Translations under genes and position numbers: made by a program
Assembly: GCA_963575745.1 (NCBI GenBank)
Contig: CAUYUJ010015496.1
Span: 265,172 to 329,171 of the forward strand
DNA: 64,000 nucleotides
Source of the DNA: Prorocentrum cordatum
Lineage: Eukaryota; Sar; Dinophyceae; Prorocentrales; Prorocentraceae
Reading direction: 5' to 3'
The notes under the pieces: generated by a model
Databases searched by the model: none
The model's input: only the letters and a program-made list of their open reading frames with translations
What the model was told of the DNA's origin: nothing
Shown here: piece by piece, positions 29,669-40,674 of the stretch
Position numbering within the stretch: position 1 is the first letter of the stretch
Layout of the letters: the number at the start of each line of letters is the position of its first letter

Positions 29669-32600
29669 TCACATCATATCCTGTCCGAAATACGCTTGTA
29701 CAACCCGCGGCAAGATCATAATCGTATGCTCAACGGCCGAGACCTCGGCATCAGTCACTGTTGAAGTTGGATCAATCGAGAACGCCGCACTGTACACCTC
29801 CGTCCAAATGATCTCATGGCTGAGTGGCTGCCTTGAGAGTCTCGATACCCTTCCAACATCTATCCAGCACCCGACTCCCACGCCGTCGCAAGAGACACCA
29901 CCATCGAATCCAGCTCTGATGGCACAAACGCGAAACACCTGTTGTAACTGAGGGGCGTGAAGCCCTATCCTATCTCGAATCACTGGTGGCCCGACGCGGG
30001 CCGTATGAGTGAGTACATCTGCACGTGTGTTCCATTCCCTATATGTGTGGTCAATAATTTCCCTCCCGTGACAGGCGGGCCTAATTCCATATCTTTGACA
30101 CATGTTGTCGAGTTGGTTTATCATTCTGTTGATCCTATCTTGATACGTACGATTTAGCACCCTCCAGACACCCTGCAGCCAAGACACCACCAGAAGACTG
30201 TCCCCAGAAATATACACAGGGATCCCAAATGAGTCGAGGTCGTACTCAACCTCCTTCATATTTTGTAACGCAATACGTTTGGCCAGTTTGTCGTTGAACG
30301 CCGCAGTGCCCTCTTGGGCCCCATAGGTGTGTAGGTCGCTTTGTGTGATAGTAAGTACCTCCTGCGGGGCCCCACCTGTTGTACCGTACCCTTTTCTTTT
30401 CTGAAAGTAGCTCAGCATCGTCCGTGTACACATGTGCTCGCAGAACTGAACATACGCAGCATCTGTCGGCACAAAGGACTCCCACCATTTGAGTCCGTAG
30501 AATTCGCAGAAAGAAAATAGCCAGCATCTCTGGCCGACAGCTCGACCTGAACTAACATGTCTCCTTTTTAGCTGCGAGGCCTCTTGGAAGTGAAACATAC
30601 CCCGCAAGCACCCAGACGCATCCGTCCTGAGTCTGTCCCACAATGGGCCATACGCGACCGTAGTCATGTGGTGGTCTCTCCACGTACGTTGCGTCGAAGA
30701 TATATCCTCATGAGAAGCAGCACACATCATAGAAATGAAATCTGCAGCATCCTTCGCGGAGTTCCACACCATACGAAGAAATCTCTGCACCAAACTCGCA
30801 AATCCATAAGATCGGAATTGCTCTCTGGCCTCGTGGTACCGTCGTCGGTTCCAGTCCGCCATAGTCTCCTCCTCTCTCCTCGGCCGTCGAAACATACGGC
30901 ACAAACACCATCCCTCGAAGGCATTGAGCATGTGTAGCGAGGAAGCATCCGCAGTACATGTCTCTAGACAATACAACGCCATACTCTGCACCTTGTCTTG
31001 ATAACGGCAAAACTTATCACGAACAGCAACCGCTCTGTTACGAAAGAAATTCGATTGTCCAATGAAACAAGCTCGAGCCTCCTTGATGCGATATTCAACA
31101 TCAGGATGAGCAGGCACTAGGTATGTGGAGAAAATCTCATGACCCAATACTTTCATACTGCCAACACGTCGAAGTCTAAAGCCCTGATATCTCGAGCACG
31201 CAGGTATACACAAATCCTCGCTGGTAAGTATATGTCCATCACCGTCCACTTTAGCATTCTCCCCACATGTCATGTACAACAGGCTGCTATCCTTCCATCT
31301 CATCCCCCAGTCATGTAGTGGTAGTGTTAGATCGTGCATCATCTGAGCCAACATAGTTGAGGAGGCAGAGACAAGGTAGCAGTTGTCCGCCCACACAAAG
31401 TGGTTCACAGTTGTCCGTCGCTCATACTCACCACAGACGCCCTCCAGCACATACCCCACACCTCTACTGTCCCAATCCCGAAATATAGGTCCCCACATGG
31501 CACATATGATAAGATTAAATAGAAGAGGCCCCTCAGGGCCGCCCGTCCGTATGCAGACGTCCCAGTTGATGTCGTGAATGGCCATACCCTCGACAACTAA
31601 CGACCCCGTAGTGCAAACCAGCGGTGATAGCAAAGCATACTGGAGATAGGCAGGAACATTGGCATGGCACATAGCACGTTTGGCGTTTAGAAGGCTGCAG
31701 TGGTCGAACGCTTGTTTGATATCGGCGTTAGCGATATGGACCGTCTGATCTTTTCCCCAGATGTCCCCGTGTTGAGCCAGAGCCTTGAGGGCCCCCACAA
31801 TTTCCACCGTCTTACGTCCCTCCTGGAAGCCGTAGATGCCCAGGGGTCCCATGAGGCCAGCCCGAGACACAAATTGTTCGACCAAGATCACCACGCAAGC
31901 AGAGTACCAACGGCTGAGACTGTTTTGCAGACAGAGGTACCGCGCATCTGTCAGCGATGTCAAGCTCGGCAGCTTGGGCATGAAGGCGATCAAAATCTGC
32001 CTCCAATCCTGCGGATACTGCCGTGCCAAGCGAAATATCTCATCAAACATCCGAGCAACGCCACGCAAAGTCGCCCACGGCAATGCCTTGAGGATTTCAC
32101 AAGGCAGCCTGTCGGGGCCGGTGGCACGCTTGGACTTGAGACGTGACCGTGCCTGGCATACCACCGCCATTGTCAGTCCCTCAGTGCAGTACCCGTCACA
32201 TAGGTTCTGTTGTGCATCCCTCCTCAACTCCTCCAACATCGCCATATCCCGTCCTCTGACCTCCTCCGAAGTATACTTCTGTCTGGTATGTGCTCTGATC
32301 TCCTCCACCCACTCCTCCCTGTCCTCAGATATCCGTCCCTGCACAATGAGGTGCTTGATACCATGACGCTCTTTGCGCCTGGAGGCAGGAGAGGTCCACG
32401 CGGCCAACGCCGCACGATACTCCCTCCGCAGTCCGTTGGCACGTCTGCGCAAGCTGGGCACATCCACTGACGCTGGCAGAGGCTTCCGTCGCAAAATCTC
32501 CTGGCAGGCCGTGAGTCCTGCAGGCCTAATTGGCGGTAGTCCCCGTCCCGTGGTGGCAGTCGTGAATTTGATATCCTCCTGCTCAGTACAGGCCCGAATA

Positions 32601-33640
32601 GTGGTCGACACAAGGTCCCCTGGAGAACAAATAGTATTGGCATCTCCCAAGACCCGATCGATTTCCTTTCGCGCCATATTGAGGTCCCCCCAATTCACCG
32701 TCTTATAACCAACCAAACTCTTTTCACGAGCTGCCGTCGGGATACTACGTTTGACCAGCTCAGCGCCTGTGTCACTAAAAGTCCCCTGAAGCAGGCCATG
32801 GTCGCTGAGACGACTACGATTTGTCTTCCCCCCATTACTCATGATCGTTTCAACCGTCATCTCATCGATCACCCACGTCCTGGGAACAAAAATGTAATCA
32901 AGAACCTTCTTACACGTCCCCCACCGAGATACTCCGTAGCTCTCCCATGTGTGTAGTCGTCGTGGCAAGAACGAATTGGCAGCCTTCATCCCCAGGCGCC
33001 CTAGAAAGCAAAGAACACGCTCGCGCAACTGTTGTCGTACGTCCCTCCTCACCCGCTGTGCACCTCCCTCCTCGCAAGTCCTCCTCTCCTCCATGGTAGC
33101 ACTTCCCACCGCCTCATAGACAGCCCCAGTGCGTGAGCACTGCAGCTGAGTTGATGGGGATAGCTCAACGTTGGCGTCGAGCAGCACAGAGACAGTCGCT
33201 CCCTTCCAGCGGCTGCGCAGAGTGAGAATAACAGATTCGAGCGCGTCCAACACCACGCACTGCACATCTACGGCGTTCTCGACGCCGGGGTCAGGAAGAT
33301 ACGCAGAGGCAACTATCACAGGGGCACTTTCACTACCAAAGACCACCACACAGAACCGTTCATATTGACATATTGATTCACGCACACACGTACTCCACTC
33401 TTTGTTAAATAATAACCCACACTTACCGTCACAACTCACACGATATGATAGACCACACCGTCTGATATATGCATCGAATTTGCCTCCAAAAAGATTCTGG
33501 CATTCCTGGACACCCCAGATGCAATCTCGCATTGAAAGGCACCTCAGAATCTCATTCCCCTTGAAATTGGCCGACCCCGCCCGATTGAGGTTCCAGCTAC
33601 CCAGTCGGATCCCCTTGAACGGTGTTCGGCGTCGTCGTCG
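29669..33640 (-). CDS. LINE2 ORF2: APE endonuclease, reverse transcriptase, permuted RNase H
   Basis: Same role as LINE1 ORF2. The first ATG is at 33532 (1287 aa), but the endonuclease motif SWNLN sits in the 36 open codons between the ORF1 UGA (33641) and that ATG. From the ATG: VQE (8-10), YLP (78-80), LDANVE (118-123), LDY (211-213), SDH (243-245). Reverse transcriptase motif A D604 and D610, motif B TGGPEGPLLF (663-672), motif C WADN (714-717). RNase H residues appear as D1111 (GDS), D1172 (RADVL), D1210 (FDGG), E1263 (DAEV). The D-D spacings of 61 and 38 residues are identical to those of LINE1. No internal stops. Confidence 0.87.
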   Translation of the reverse strand, partial: RRRRRTPFKGIRLGSWNLNRAGSANFKGNEILRCLSMRDCIWGVQECQNLFGGKFDAYIRRCGLSYRVSCDGKCGLLFNKEWSTCVRESICQYERFCVVVFGSESAPVIVASAYLPDPGVENAVDVQCVVLDALESVILTLRSRWKGATVSVLLDANVELSPSTQLQCSRTGAVYEAVGSATMEERRTCEEGGAQRVRRDVRQQLRERVLCFLGRLGMKAANSFLPRRLHTWESYGVSRWGTCKKVLDYIFVPRTWVIDEMTVETIMSNGGKTNRSRLSDHGLLQGTFSDTGAELVKRSIPTAAREKSLVGYKTVNWGDLNMARKEIDRVLGDANTICSPGDLVSTTIRACTEQEDIKFTTATTGRGLPPIRPAGLTACQEILRRKPLPASVDVPSLRRRANGLRREYRAALAAWTSPASRRKERHGIKHLIVQGRISEDREEWVEEIRAHTRQKYTSEEVRGRDMAMLEELRRDAQQNLCDGYCTEGLTMAVVCQARSRLKSKRATGPDRLPCEILKALPWATLRGVARMFDEIFRLARQYPQDWRQILIAFMPKLPSLTSLTDARYLCLQNSLSRWYSACVVILVEQFVSRAGLMGPLGIYGFQEGRKTVEIVGALKALAQHGDIWGKDQTVHIANADIKQAFDHCSLLNAKRAMCHANVPAYLQYALLSPLVCTTGSLVVEGMAIHDINWDVCIRTGGPEGPLLFNLIICAMWGPIFRDWDSRGVGYVLEGVCGEYERRTTVNHFVWADNCYLVSASSTMLAQMMHDLTLPLHDWGMRWKDSSLLYMTCGENAKVDGDGHILTSEDLCIPACSRYQGFRLRRVGSMKVLGHEIFSTYLVPAHPDVEYRIKEARACFIGQSNFFRNRAVAVRDKFCRYQDKVQSMALYCLETCTADASSLHMLNAFEGWCLCRMFRRPRREEETMADWNRRRYHEAREQFRSYGFASLVQRFLRMVWNSAKDAADFISMMCAASHEDISSTQRTWRDHHMTTVAYGPLWDRLRTDASGCLRGMFHFQEASQLKRRHVSSGRAVGQRCWLFSFCEFYGLKWWESFVPTDAAYVQFCEHMCTRTMLSYFQKRKGYGTTGGAPQEVLTITQSDLHTYGAQEGTAAFNDKLAKRIALQNMKEVEYDLDSFGIPVYISGDSLLVVSWLQGVWRVLNRTYQDRINRMINQLDNMCQRYGIRPACHGREIIDHTYREWNTRADVLTHTARVGPPVIRDRIGLHAPQLQQVFRVCAIRAGFDGGVSCDGVGVGCWIDVGRVSRLSRQPLSHEIIWTEVYSAAFSIDPTSTVTDAEVSAVEHTIMILPRVVQAYFGQDMM

Positions 33641-33646
33641 TCACAC
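33635..33646 (-). promoter_or_regulatory. Candidate readthrough UGA of LINE2 (GUG-UGA-CGA-CG)
   Basis: The eleven bases GTGTGACGACG at the ORF1/ORF2 boundary are identical to those of LINE1 although the two elements are otherwise strongly diverged; ORF2 is again in the same frame. Only a weak hairpin (GAAC, loop ACC, GTTC) is visible downstream, unlike LINE1. Confidence 0.45.
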
Positions 33647-34702
33647 CCTCCTGTTGACTTCCGTCTCGATATCAGCCTTCGTCTTAGTAAATGCAGGTAT
33701 GAGTTGATGCAACCTGTCGACAGTCTCACTCGATACCTCCCATGTCGCCCGCGTCGTGGTAAACTCGGCCAGAAGCATCGGCCTCGGAGAGGCCGTCGTG
33801 GGCACTGTCCATATAGTCGATTTGGGCGGTCCCATTTCCCCCCGCACAGCAATAACCTCGATACCAATATGTGTACACATGCTCCGAATAGTGCCGCAGA
33901 ACCTCCCCACCGCCTTCACGTGGTCCCTCTTCCACTCTGGGCATTCGACACTGACTTTGATCGACTCAGGGTTGATAACCTGCTTCATATTCTCAATGAG
34001 GCACTGTGGTGCAGCGATCTGGATTCCTGGAGGAGGCGCAGGGCGTTTAGCAGGGGGTACCGTCACAAGGTCGATGCACCGTTTGACCCTCCAAATAATA
34101 TCCCTGTCGGTCCCTGGCTTGAATTTGATTTTGGCCGATCCGAACATGCAACGGCCAGCGTTAATGCGCTCAGTACCGTCAACACACACGTGCACACGAT
34201 CATCCTCCGAAAGACAATGATTTGTAATGTTATCTATGAGCACCTTCACATCCTCCCACATGAGCATTTCCTGAGACCTCCTATCCCTGTCACTCCAGTT
34301 GGTGACCCATCCCTTGAGTTCAACATACGTTGGAGAGAAGTAGGTGGTTCCAGGAGCCTGGTATCTTCCCGTCCTGGTATTGTCGGGCCTCGTCGAAGCG
34401 TCACTGGCAACTGAACCCGCGCGAACCTGTCCCTGGAGCCCCTGGACGATAGTCTCGAGTCAATTATGTTTAGTCTCAAGCCCTTGAACGCTCGTCTCCA
34501 ACTTAGAAATCGTAACACCCTGCTTCTGGACCTGGGCCTGAACGTCGTCGATTTTGGTCCCCTGAACTCCTATGGCATCCTGGATCCTTTCAGTGTTATC
34601 ATCCATCTTGTGCATCATCTGCAATAGTAAACTCTGCATACCATCCTTCCCCTCCAAGGCGGCCTTCCTTTCAGCAAGAACCTCCTCACGACTACGCTTC
34701 AC
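33641..34702 (-). CDS. LINE2 ORF1 main part: coiled coil plus C-terminal domain, internal UGA
   Basis: One reading frame from 34702 (VKRSREEVLAERKAALEGK...) to the UGA at 33641, interrupted only by a UGA at 34460-34462 (ETKHN-UGA-LETIVQGL). The coiled-coil heptads continue across that UGA. AQVQKQ, VASDASTR and YVELKGW correspond to AQVQKQ, AASVSTR and YLTLSGW of LINE1 ORF1. It ends NRRV-UGA-CGA-CGA, in frame with ORF2. No ATG opens this frame at its 5' end: a TAA lies nine codons before KRSREE, and the first Met comes about 20 codons in. Either a frame change from the upstream frame or decay must be assumed. Confidence 0.6.
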
Positions 34703-35229
34703 AGGGGGGCTCCGCCATCCACCGTCATGTTATCTGCATGCTCGGGCATTGTGTCGATACGCTGAGGTCCGTATCCCCACGAGTGCAACCACTGTCGTGT
34801 CACCGTCCGTTCACTGAGAGGTACAGCAGACTCACTATCTGGAGTAGAATCGGCAGTATTCAATCTTCCGTCCAATGGGTAGTCACCTGGGGTCTTCTCA
34901 ATATCCTGAAGTTGTCTTTTACGAGAAGCTCGCTCGACAGCAGTATCTGGCTTTTGACCGTAATCCTGTGAGTACTGCAAATATGGCACTGTCGGTGATA
35001 TATCCTCCAGCTGAAACCTTCTCGCGAGAACCGAAAAGTCGTATCCGTCCGTCGTCACGCACGTACAACAAAAGATAACAAGCGCAGCAAACAAAGAAAG
35101 CAGCCTAGCTGACCTCGAAGATGCCGTACCCGTCGATGGCAGCGATGGCTGCCGCGCCGTCTCCCCGCGACGCCGACGCCCCCTGAGCCCCAGTGGGATC
35201 CTGGAGCCCTGGAGCCGAGATGTCTTGAG
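34699..35229 (-). pseudogene. LINE2 upstream frame: ORF1 N-terminal part or 5' leader ORF, frameshifted
   Basis: An open minus-strand frame runs from the element start to a TGA at 34699. It has a hydrophobic stretch (LLSLFAALVIFCCTCV), then an acidic and basic linker (TVERASRKRQLQDIEK not verified as a domain) and TMPEHADNMTVDGGAPL. The frame overlaps the main ORF1 frame by a few bases at a run of six C's (34703-34708), with a -1 relation. This may be a mutation in the C run or a recoding event. No known domain is recognised. Confidence 0.4.
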
Positions 35230-36339
35230 CCGGGGGACTCGTAGAGCTTCCTGACTCTTTAATGTGGAAAATAAATTGCAGAGAACGAAGAGTTGTTTCA
35301 GCACAAGCGATTTCAGACCTCTCGATGCAACAGCCGAACGCCCCCTGATGCTTCTGGATTGTCTTCTGTACGAGATCTGTAGCTCTGCTACAGCGCGAGT
35401 TACGTGCGCTAATCAACAGCACCTCTGAAGATAGCTCAAACAAAACGAATAGTTTCCTAACCCCGGCTCGAGTATCAGACTGAGTTCAGGCCTCTGAATG
35501 CGACAGGCGGACGCGTCTGATGTCTCCGAATCGATTCCTGTAATTACCAGCCCTGCAGCTCCCCTACAGCCCGAGTGAAGTGCAGAAAACCGACAGCATC
35601 TTTCAGGATGACTCGAACAATACGAACAGGTTCGCGAACCGAGTTGAGGCAGCAGGCCGAGTTCCGAGCTCTGGCTTCCACAGGCGGACGCGCCTGATGT
35701 CTCTAAATCGATTGCTGTCCCCACCAGCACGGTAGTCCCCTACAGCCCGAGTTGAGTTTAGAAAGCGACAGTACCTCTTCAGATGATTCGAACAATACGA
35801 ATAGTTTCGCGATTCTAGCTCGGGCAGCAGGGCGAGTTCAGAGCTCTCCATTGAACAGACGAACGCGCCTGATGATTCCCAATCGATTTCTGTGACTATG
35901 AGCTCTGTAGCTGCCCTACAGCTCGAGCTAAGTACAAAATACCGAGAGCGTCTGTCAAGATGACTCGGATAATACGAATAGGTTTTTCAATCTAGCTCGG
36001 CTAGCAGACCGAGTTCAGGTCTCTGGGTTCAACAGGCGAACGCGCCTGATCATTCTACATCGATTAGCTGTGCTTACTGGCCCTGTAGCTGTCCTGAAGC
36101 TCGAGTTATCTTCAGAAAACCGACAGCGCGTATCAAGATGACTCGAAACGGCCGATCCCGCCTGCCTGCTTTTTGACAGTAACAGGTACCCGATCGAGCT
36201 GAGATCAAGATGGCGAGCGGGAATAAGATCGAATATCATGGGAGAAAATACTAGAGCTCTAACGAATGGTTGAATTTCGAGAACAAAATTTTCAACCGAC
36301 CAAAAGTCATCAAAAGTTCCGTCGAGATTTTTCTTGCCA

Positions 36340-37507
36340 ACTGGGCGCCGGCGGTAAACCGTCAACCTTTCTTACCGCCGGGGGACTCGTAGAGCTTCCT
36401 GACTATATATAATGTAGAAAATAAATTGCAGAGAACGAATAGTTTTTCAGTCCAAGCGATTTCAGACCTCTCGATGCAACAGCCGAACGCCCCCTGATGC
36501 TTCTGCATTGTCTTCTGTACGAGCTCTGTAGCTCTGCTACAGCCCGAGTTACGTGCGCTAATCAACAGCACCTCTGAAGATAACTCAAACAAAACGAATA
36601 GTTTCCTAAACCCAGCTCGAGTATCAGACCGAGCTCAGGCCTCTGAATGCGACAGGCGGACGCGTCTGATGTCTCCGAATCGATTCCTGTGATTACCAGC
36701 CCTGCGGCTCCCCTACAGCCCGAGTTAAGTGCAGAAAACCGACAGCATCTTTCAGGATGACTCGAACAATACGGTTGTGCATTCCTAATTCGAGCAGCAG
36801 ACCGAGTTCCGAGCTCTGGCTTCCACAGGCGGACGCGCCTGATGTCTCTAAATCGATTGCTGTCCCCAGCAGCACTGTAGCCCCCTACAGTCCGAGATAA
36901 GTTTAGAAAGCGACAGTATCTCTTCAGATGATTCGAACCATACGAATAGTTTCGCGATTCTAGCTCGGGCAGCAGGGCGAGTTCAGAGCTCTCGATTCAG
37001 CAGACCAACGCGCCTGATGATTTCCAATCGATTTCTGTGACTATGAACTCTGTAGCTGCCCTACAGCTCGAGTTAAGTACAAAATACCGAGAGCGTCTGT
37101 CAAGATGACTCGGATAATACGAATAGGTTTTTGAACCTAGCTCGGCTAGCAGATCGAGTTCAGGCCTCTGGCGTCAACAGGCGAACGCGCCTGATCATTC
37201 TACATCGATTAGCTGTGCTTACTGGCCCTGTAGCTGTCCTGAAGCTTGAGTTATGTTCAGAAAACCAACAGCGCGTATCAAGATGACTCGAAACGGCCGA
37301 TCCCACCTGCCTGCTTTTTGACAATAAAAGGTACCCGATCGAGCCGAGATCAAGATGGCGAGCGGGAATAAGATCGAATATCATGGGAAAAAATACTAGA
37401 GCTCTAACGGATGGTTGAATTTCGAGAACAAAATTTTCAACCGACCAAAAGTCATCAAAAGTTCCGTCGAGATTTTTCTTGCCAACTAGCTCTGGGGCGC
37501 CGGAATT
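36340..37507 (-). mobile_element. HelA with full repeat array
   Basis: ACTGGGCGCC hairpin at 36340 and the TATA-like gactatatataatg after the inner repeat; five ~178-bp units; conserved tail to gcgccggaatt at 37507, where the next HelA starts. Very similar to the copy at 37508. Confidence 0.66.
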
Positions 37508-40500
37508 ACTGGGCGCCGGCGGTGAACCGTCAACCTTTCTTACCGCCGGGGGACTCGTAGAGCTTCCTGACTATATATAATGTAGAAAATAAATTCAGAG
37601 AACGAACAGTTTTTCAGCCCAAGCGATTTCAGACCTCTCGATGCAACAGCCGAACGCCCCCTGATGCTTCTGGATTGTCCTCTGCACGAGCTCTGTAGCT
37701 CTGCTACAGCCCGAGTTACGTGCGCTAATGAACGGCACCTCTGAAGATAACTCAAACAAAACGAATAGTTTCCTAAACCCAGCTCGAGTATCAGACCGAG
37801 TTCAGGCCTCTGAATGCGACAGGCGGACGCGTCTGATGTCTCCGAATCGATTCCTGTGATTACCAGCCCTGCAGCTCCCCTACAGCCCGAGTTAAGTGCA
37901 GAAAACCGACAGCATCTTTCAGGACGACTCGAACAATACGAACAGATTCGCGGACCGAGTTCAGGCAGCAGGCCGAATTCCGAGCTCTCGCTTCCACAGG
38001 CGGACGCGCCTGATGTCTACAAATCGATCGCTGTCCCCACCAGCACTCTAGCCCCCTACAGCCCGAGTTAAGTTTAGAAAGCGACAGTGCCTCTTCAGAT
38101 GATCCGAACAATACGAATAGCTTCGCGATTCTAGCTCGGGCGGCAGGGCGAGTTCAGAGCTCTCGAGTCAACAGACGAACGCGCCTGATGATTCCCAATC
38201 GATTTCTGCGACTATGAGCTCTGTAGCTGCCCTACAGCTCGAGTTAAGTACAAAATACCGAGAGCGTCTGTCACGATGACTCGGATAATACGAATAGGTT
38301 TTTGAACCTAGCTCGGCTAGCAGACCGAGTTCAGGCTCTGGGTGCAAGAGGCGAACGCGCCTGATCATTCTACATCGATTACCTGTGCTTACTGGCCCTG
38401 TAGCTGTCCTGAAGGTCGACTTATCTTCAAGAAACCGACAGCGCGTATCAAGATGACTCGAAACGGCCGATCCCGCCTGCTTACTTTTTGACAGTAAAAG
38501 GTACCCGATCGAGCTGAGATCAAGATGGCGAGCGGGAATAAGATCGAATATCACGGGAAAAAATACTAGAGCTCGAACGAATGGTTGAATTTCGAGAACG
38601 AAATTTTCAACCGACCAAAAGTCATCAAAAGTTCCGTTCGAGATTTTTCTTGCCAACTAGCTCTCCAGCGCGCCGGAACTGGGAGCCGGCGGTAAACCGT
38701 CAACCAGGTTACCACCGGGAGCCTCGTAGAGCTCTTTTCTCTGGGCTACCCAGTACACATTGAAGGAGTTTTCTTCAAGATTTCTATGCGAAAGAGCTCT
38801 CAAGCTCATCTGGAGCTCGAGTTGAGTGGAAAAAACACCTTCAGTTCCAACAAAAATCGGTCGCAATACGAACGTTGCGGACCTAGCTCGGGTAGCAGAC
38901 TGTGTTCAGAGCTCTAGATGCTCCAGCCGAACACCCCTGATGATTCTAGATCGGTTTTCGTGCGTCCTAGCTCTGCAACTCTGCTACAGCTTCAGTTAAG
39001 TACAGAATACCGACAGCGCCTGCAAAGAGAACTTCAAGAATACGAATAGTTTTGCGGACCTAGCTCGGGTAGCAGACCGAGTTCAGACCATTCGATGCAA
39101 CAGACGGACGCGCCAAATGATAGAGAATGCTATCATGTGCGCACTAGCTCTGTAGCTATTCTAGATCGTGAGTTAAGTGTAGAAAACCAACAGCACTTGT
39201 CAAAATAACTCGAAGATTACGAATAGATTTGCGGACCTAGCTCGAGCAGCAGACCGAGTTCAGAGCTCTCGATAGACGAGACAAACGCGCCTCAAGATTC
39301 TGAATCGGTTTCTGTTTGCATCAGCTCTGTAGCTGTCCTAAATATCGTTATATCCTTTGATAGTAATATTGCAGCTACGGACCTGAGAATCTAAATGGGA
39401 GACGCGGCATGGCCCACTACAGGTGAAAAAAATGCCATTTCCCAAAACCAAATTTCAAATTTCGCACAAAGATTGAAAAACCGACCCAAAGTTAACACCT
39501 TGTCTCATACTGGGCGCTGGCGGTAAACCGTCAACCTTTCTTACCGCCCGGGGACTCGTAGAGCTTCCTGACAGTATATAGCGTGGACAAAAACTCCAAA
39601 GAACGACTAGTTTTTCAGCCCAAGCGATTTCAGACTCTCAAGATGACTCTAACAAAAAAACAAACAGTTTCGCAACCCAGTTCGAGTATCGAACCGAGTT
39701 CAGACCTCTGAGTGCGACAGGCGGGCGCGTCTGATGTCTGCGAATGCACTCATGTGAGTCCCAGCCCTGCAGCTCCCCTACAGCCCGAGTTAAGTGCAGA
39801 GAACCGACAGTATCGACCCGAATACTAGAATAGCTTCGCGGACCTAGTTCGAGCAGCAGACCGAGTTCCGAGCTCTGGAATCGTCGACCAACAGACGCGC
39901 CTGATGTGTGCAAATCGATATCTGTGACCCGCAGCACTGTAGCCCTCCCCCAGCACGAGTTCAGTGCAGAAAAGTAAGAGGACTTCTCAAGAGGATTCGG
40001 ACAATACGAATAGTTTCGCGAACCTAGCTCGGGCAGCAGGCCGAGTTCAGAGCTCTTGATTCAATAGACGATCGCGACTGATGATTCCCCATCGATGTCT
40101 GTGACAATGAGCTCTCTAGCTGCCCTACAGCTCGAGTTAAGTACAGACAACCGAGAGCGTATGTCAAGACGACTCGAATAATACTAATAGGTTTGCGGAC
40201 CTAGCTCGGCTAGCAGACCAAGTTCAGACCTCTGGATTCAACAGGCGAACGCGCCTGATAATTCTGAATGCGATAGTTGTGCTTACCAGCTCTCTAGCTG
40301 CCCTGCAGCTCGAGTTCAGTACAGAAAACCGAGAGCGTCTGTCCAGACGACTCGAATAATACGAATAGGTTTCCAGACCTAGCTCGGCTAGCAGACCGAA
40401 TTCAGAACTCTGGATTGAACAGACGAACGCGCCTGATAATTCTGAATGCGATAGGTGTGCTTACCAGCTCTGTAGCTGCCCTACAGCTCGAGTTAAGTAC

Positions 40501-40674
40501 AAAATACCGACAACGCGTATCAAGATGACTCGAAACGGGCGATCCCGCCGGGACGCTTTTTCGCAGTAAAATGTACCTGATCGAGCTGAGATCAAGATGG
40601 CGAGCGGGAATAAGATCGAATATCACGGGAAAAAATACTAGCGCTCTAACGAATGGTTGAATTTCGAGAACAAA

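Larger units (their letters stand above)
29477..35229 (-). mobile_element. LINE2: non-LTR retrotransposon in a Helentron hairpin, spliced-leader remnant at 5' end
   Basis: A 5.75-kb element on the minus strand. It begins CCGG/CTCAAGACATCTCGG, so that GGCTCAAG, the end of the dinoflagellate spliced leader, straddles the junction. It ends CCGCAAAGTCCGCAAAAAA next to GAAAGGCTGACGG of the Hel loop. ORF2 is intact; ORF1 has a frame change and an internal UGA. LINE2 is only distantly similar to LINE1 but has the same architecture, target and tail style. No target duplication; about six target bases were lost. Confidence 0.83.
29442..36339 (-). mobile_element. HelA whose 3' hairpin carries LINE2
   Basis: ACTGGGCGCC at 29442; left arm and loop gtcagcctttctt to 29476; LINE2; right side resumes at 35230 with ccgggggactcgtagagcttcc. 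The bases ccgtaa-side of the right arm are missing. Repeats follow and then the HelA tail to cttgcca at 36339, where another HelA starts. Confidence 0.65.

Noticed and set aside
22584-36339. Hel elements as dinoflagellate introner elements
   Set aside because: No host exons flank them, they lack consistent splice sites at the borders, and most lie in each other.
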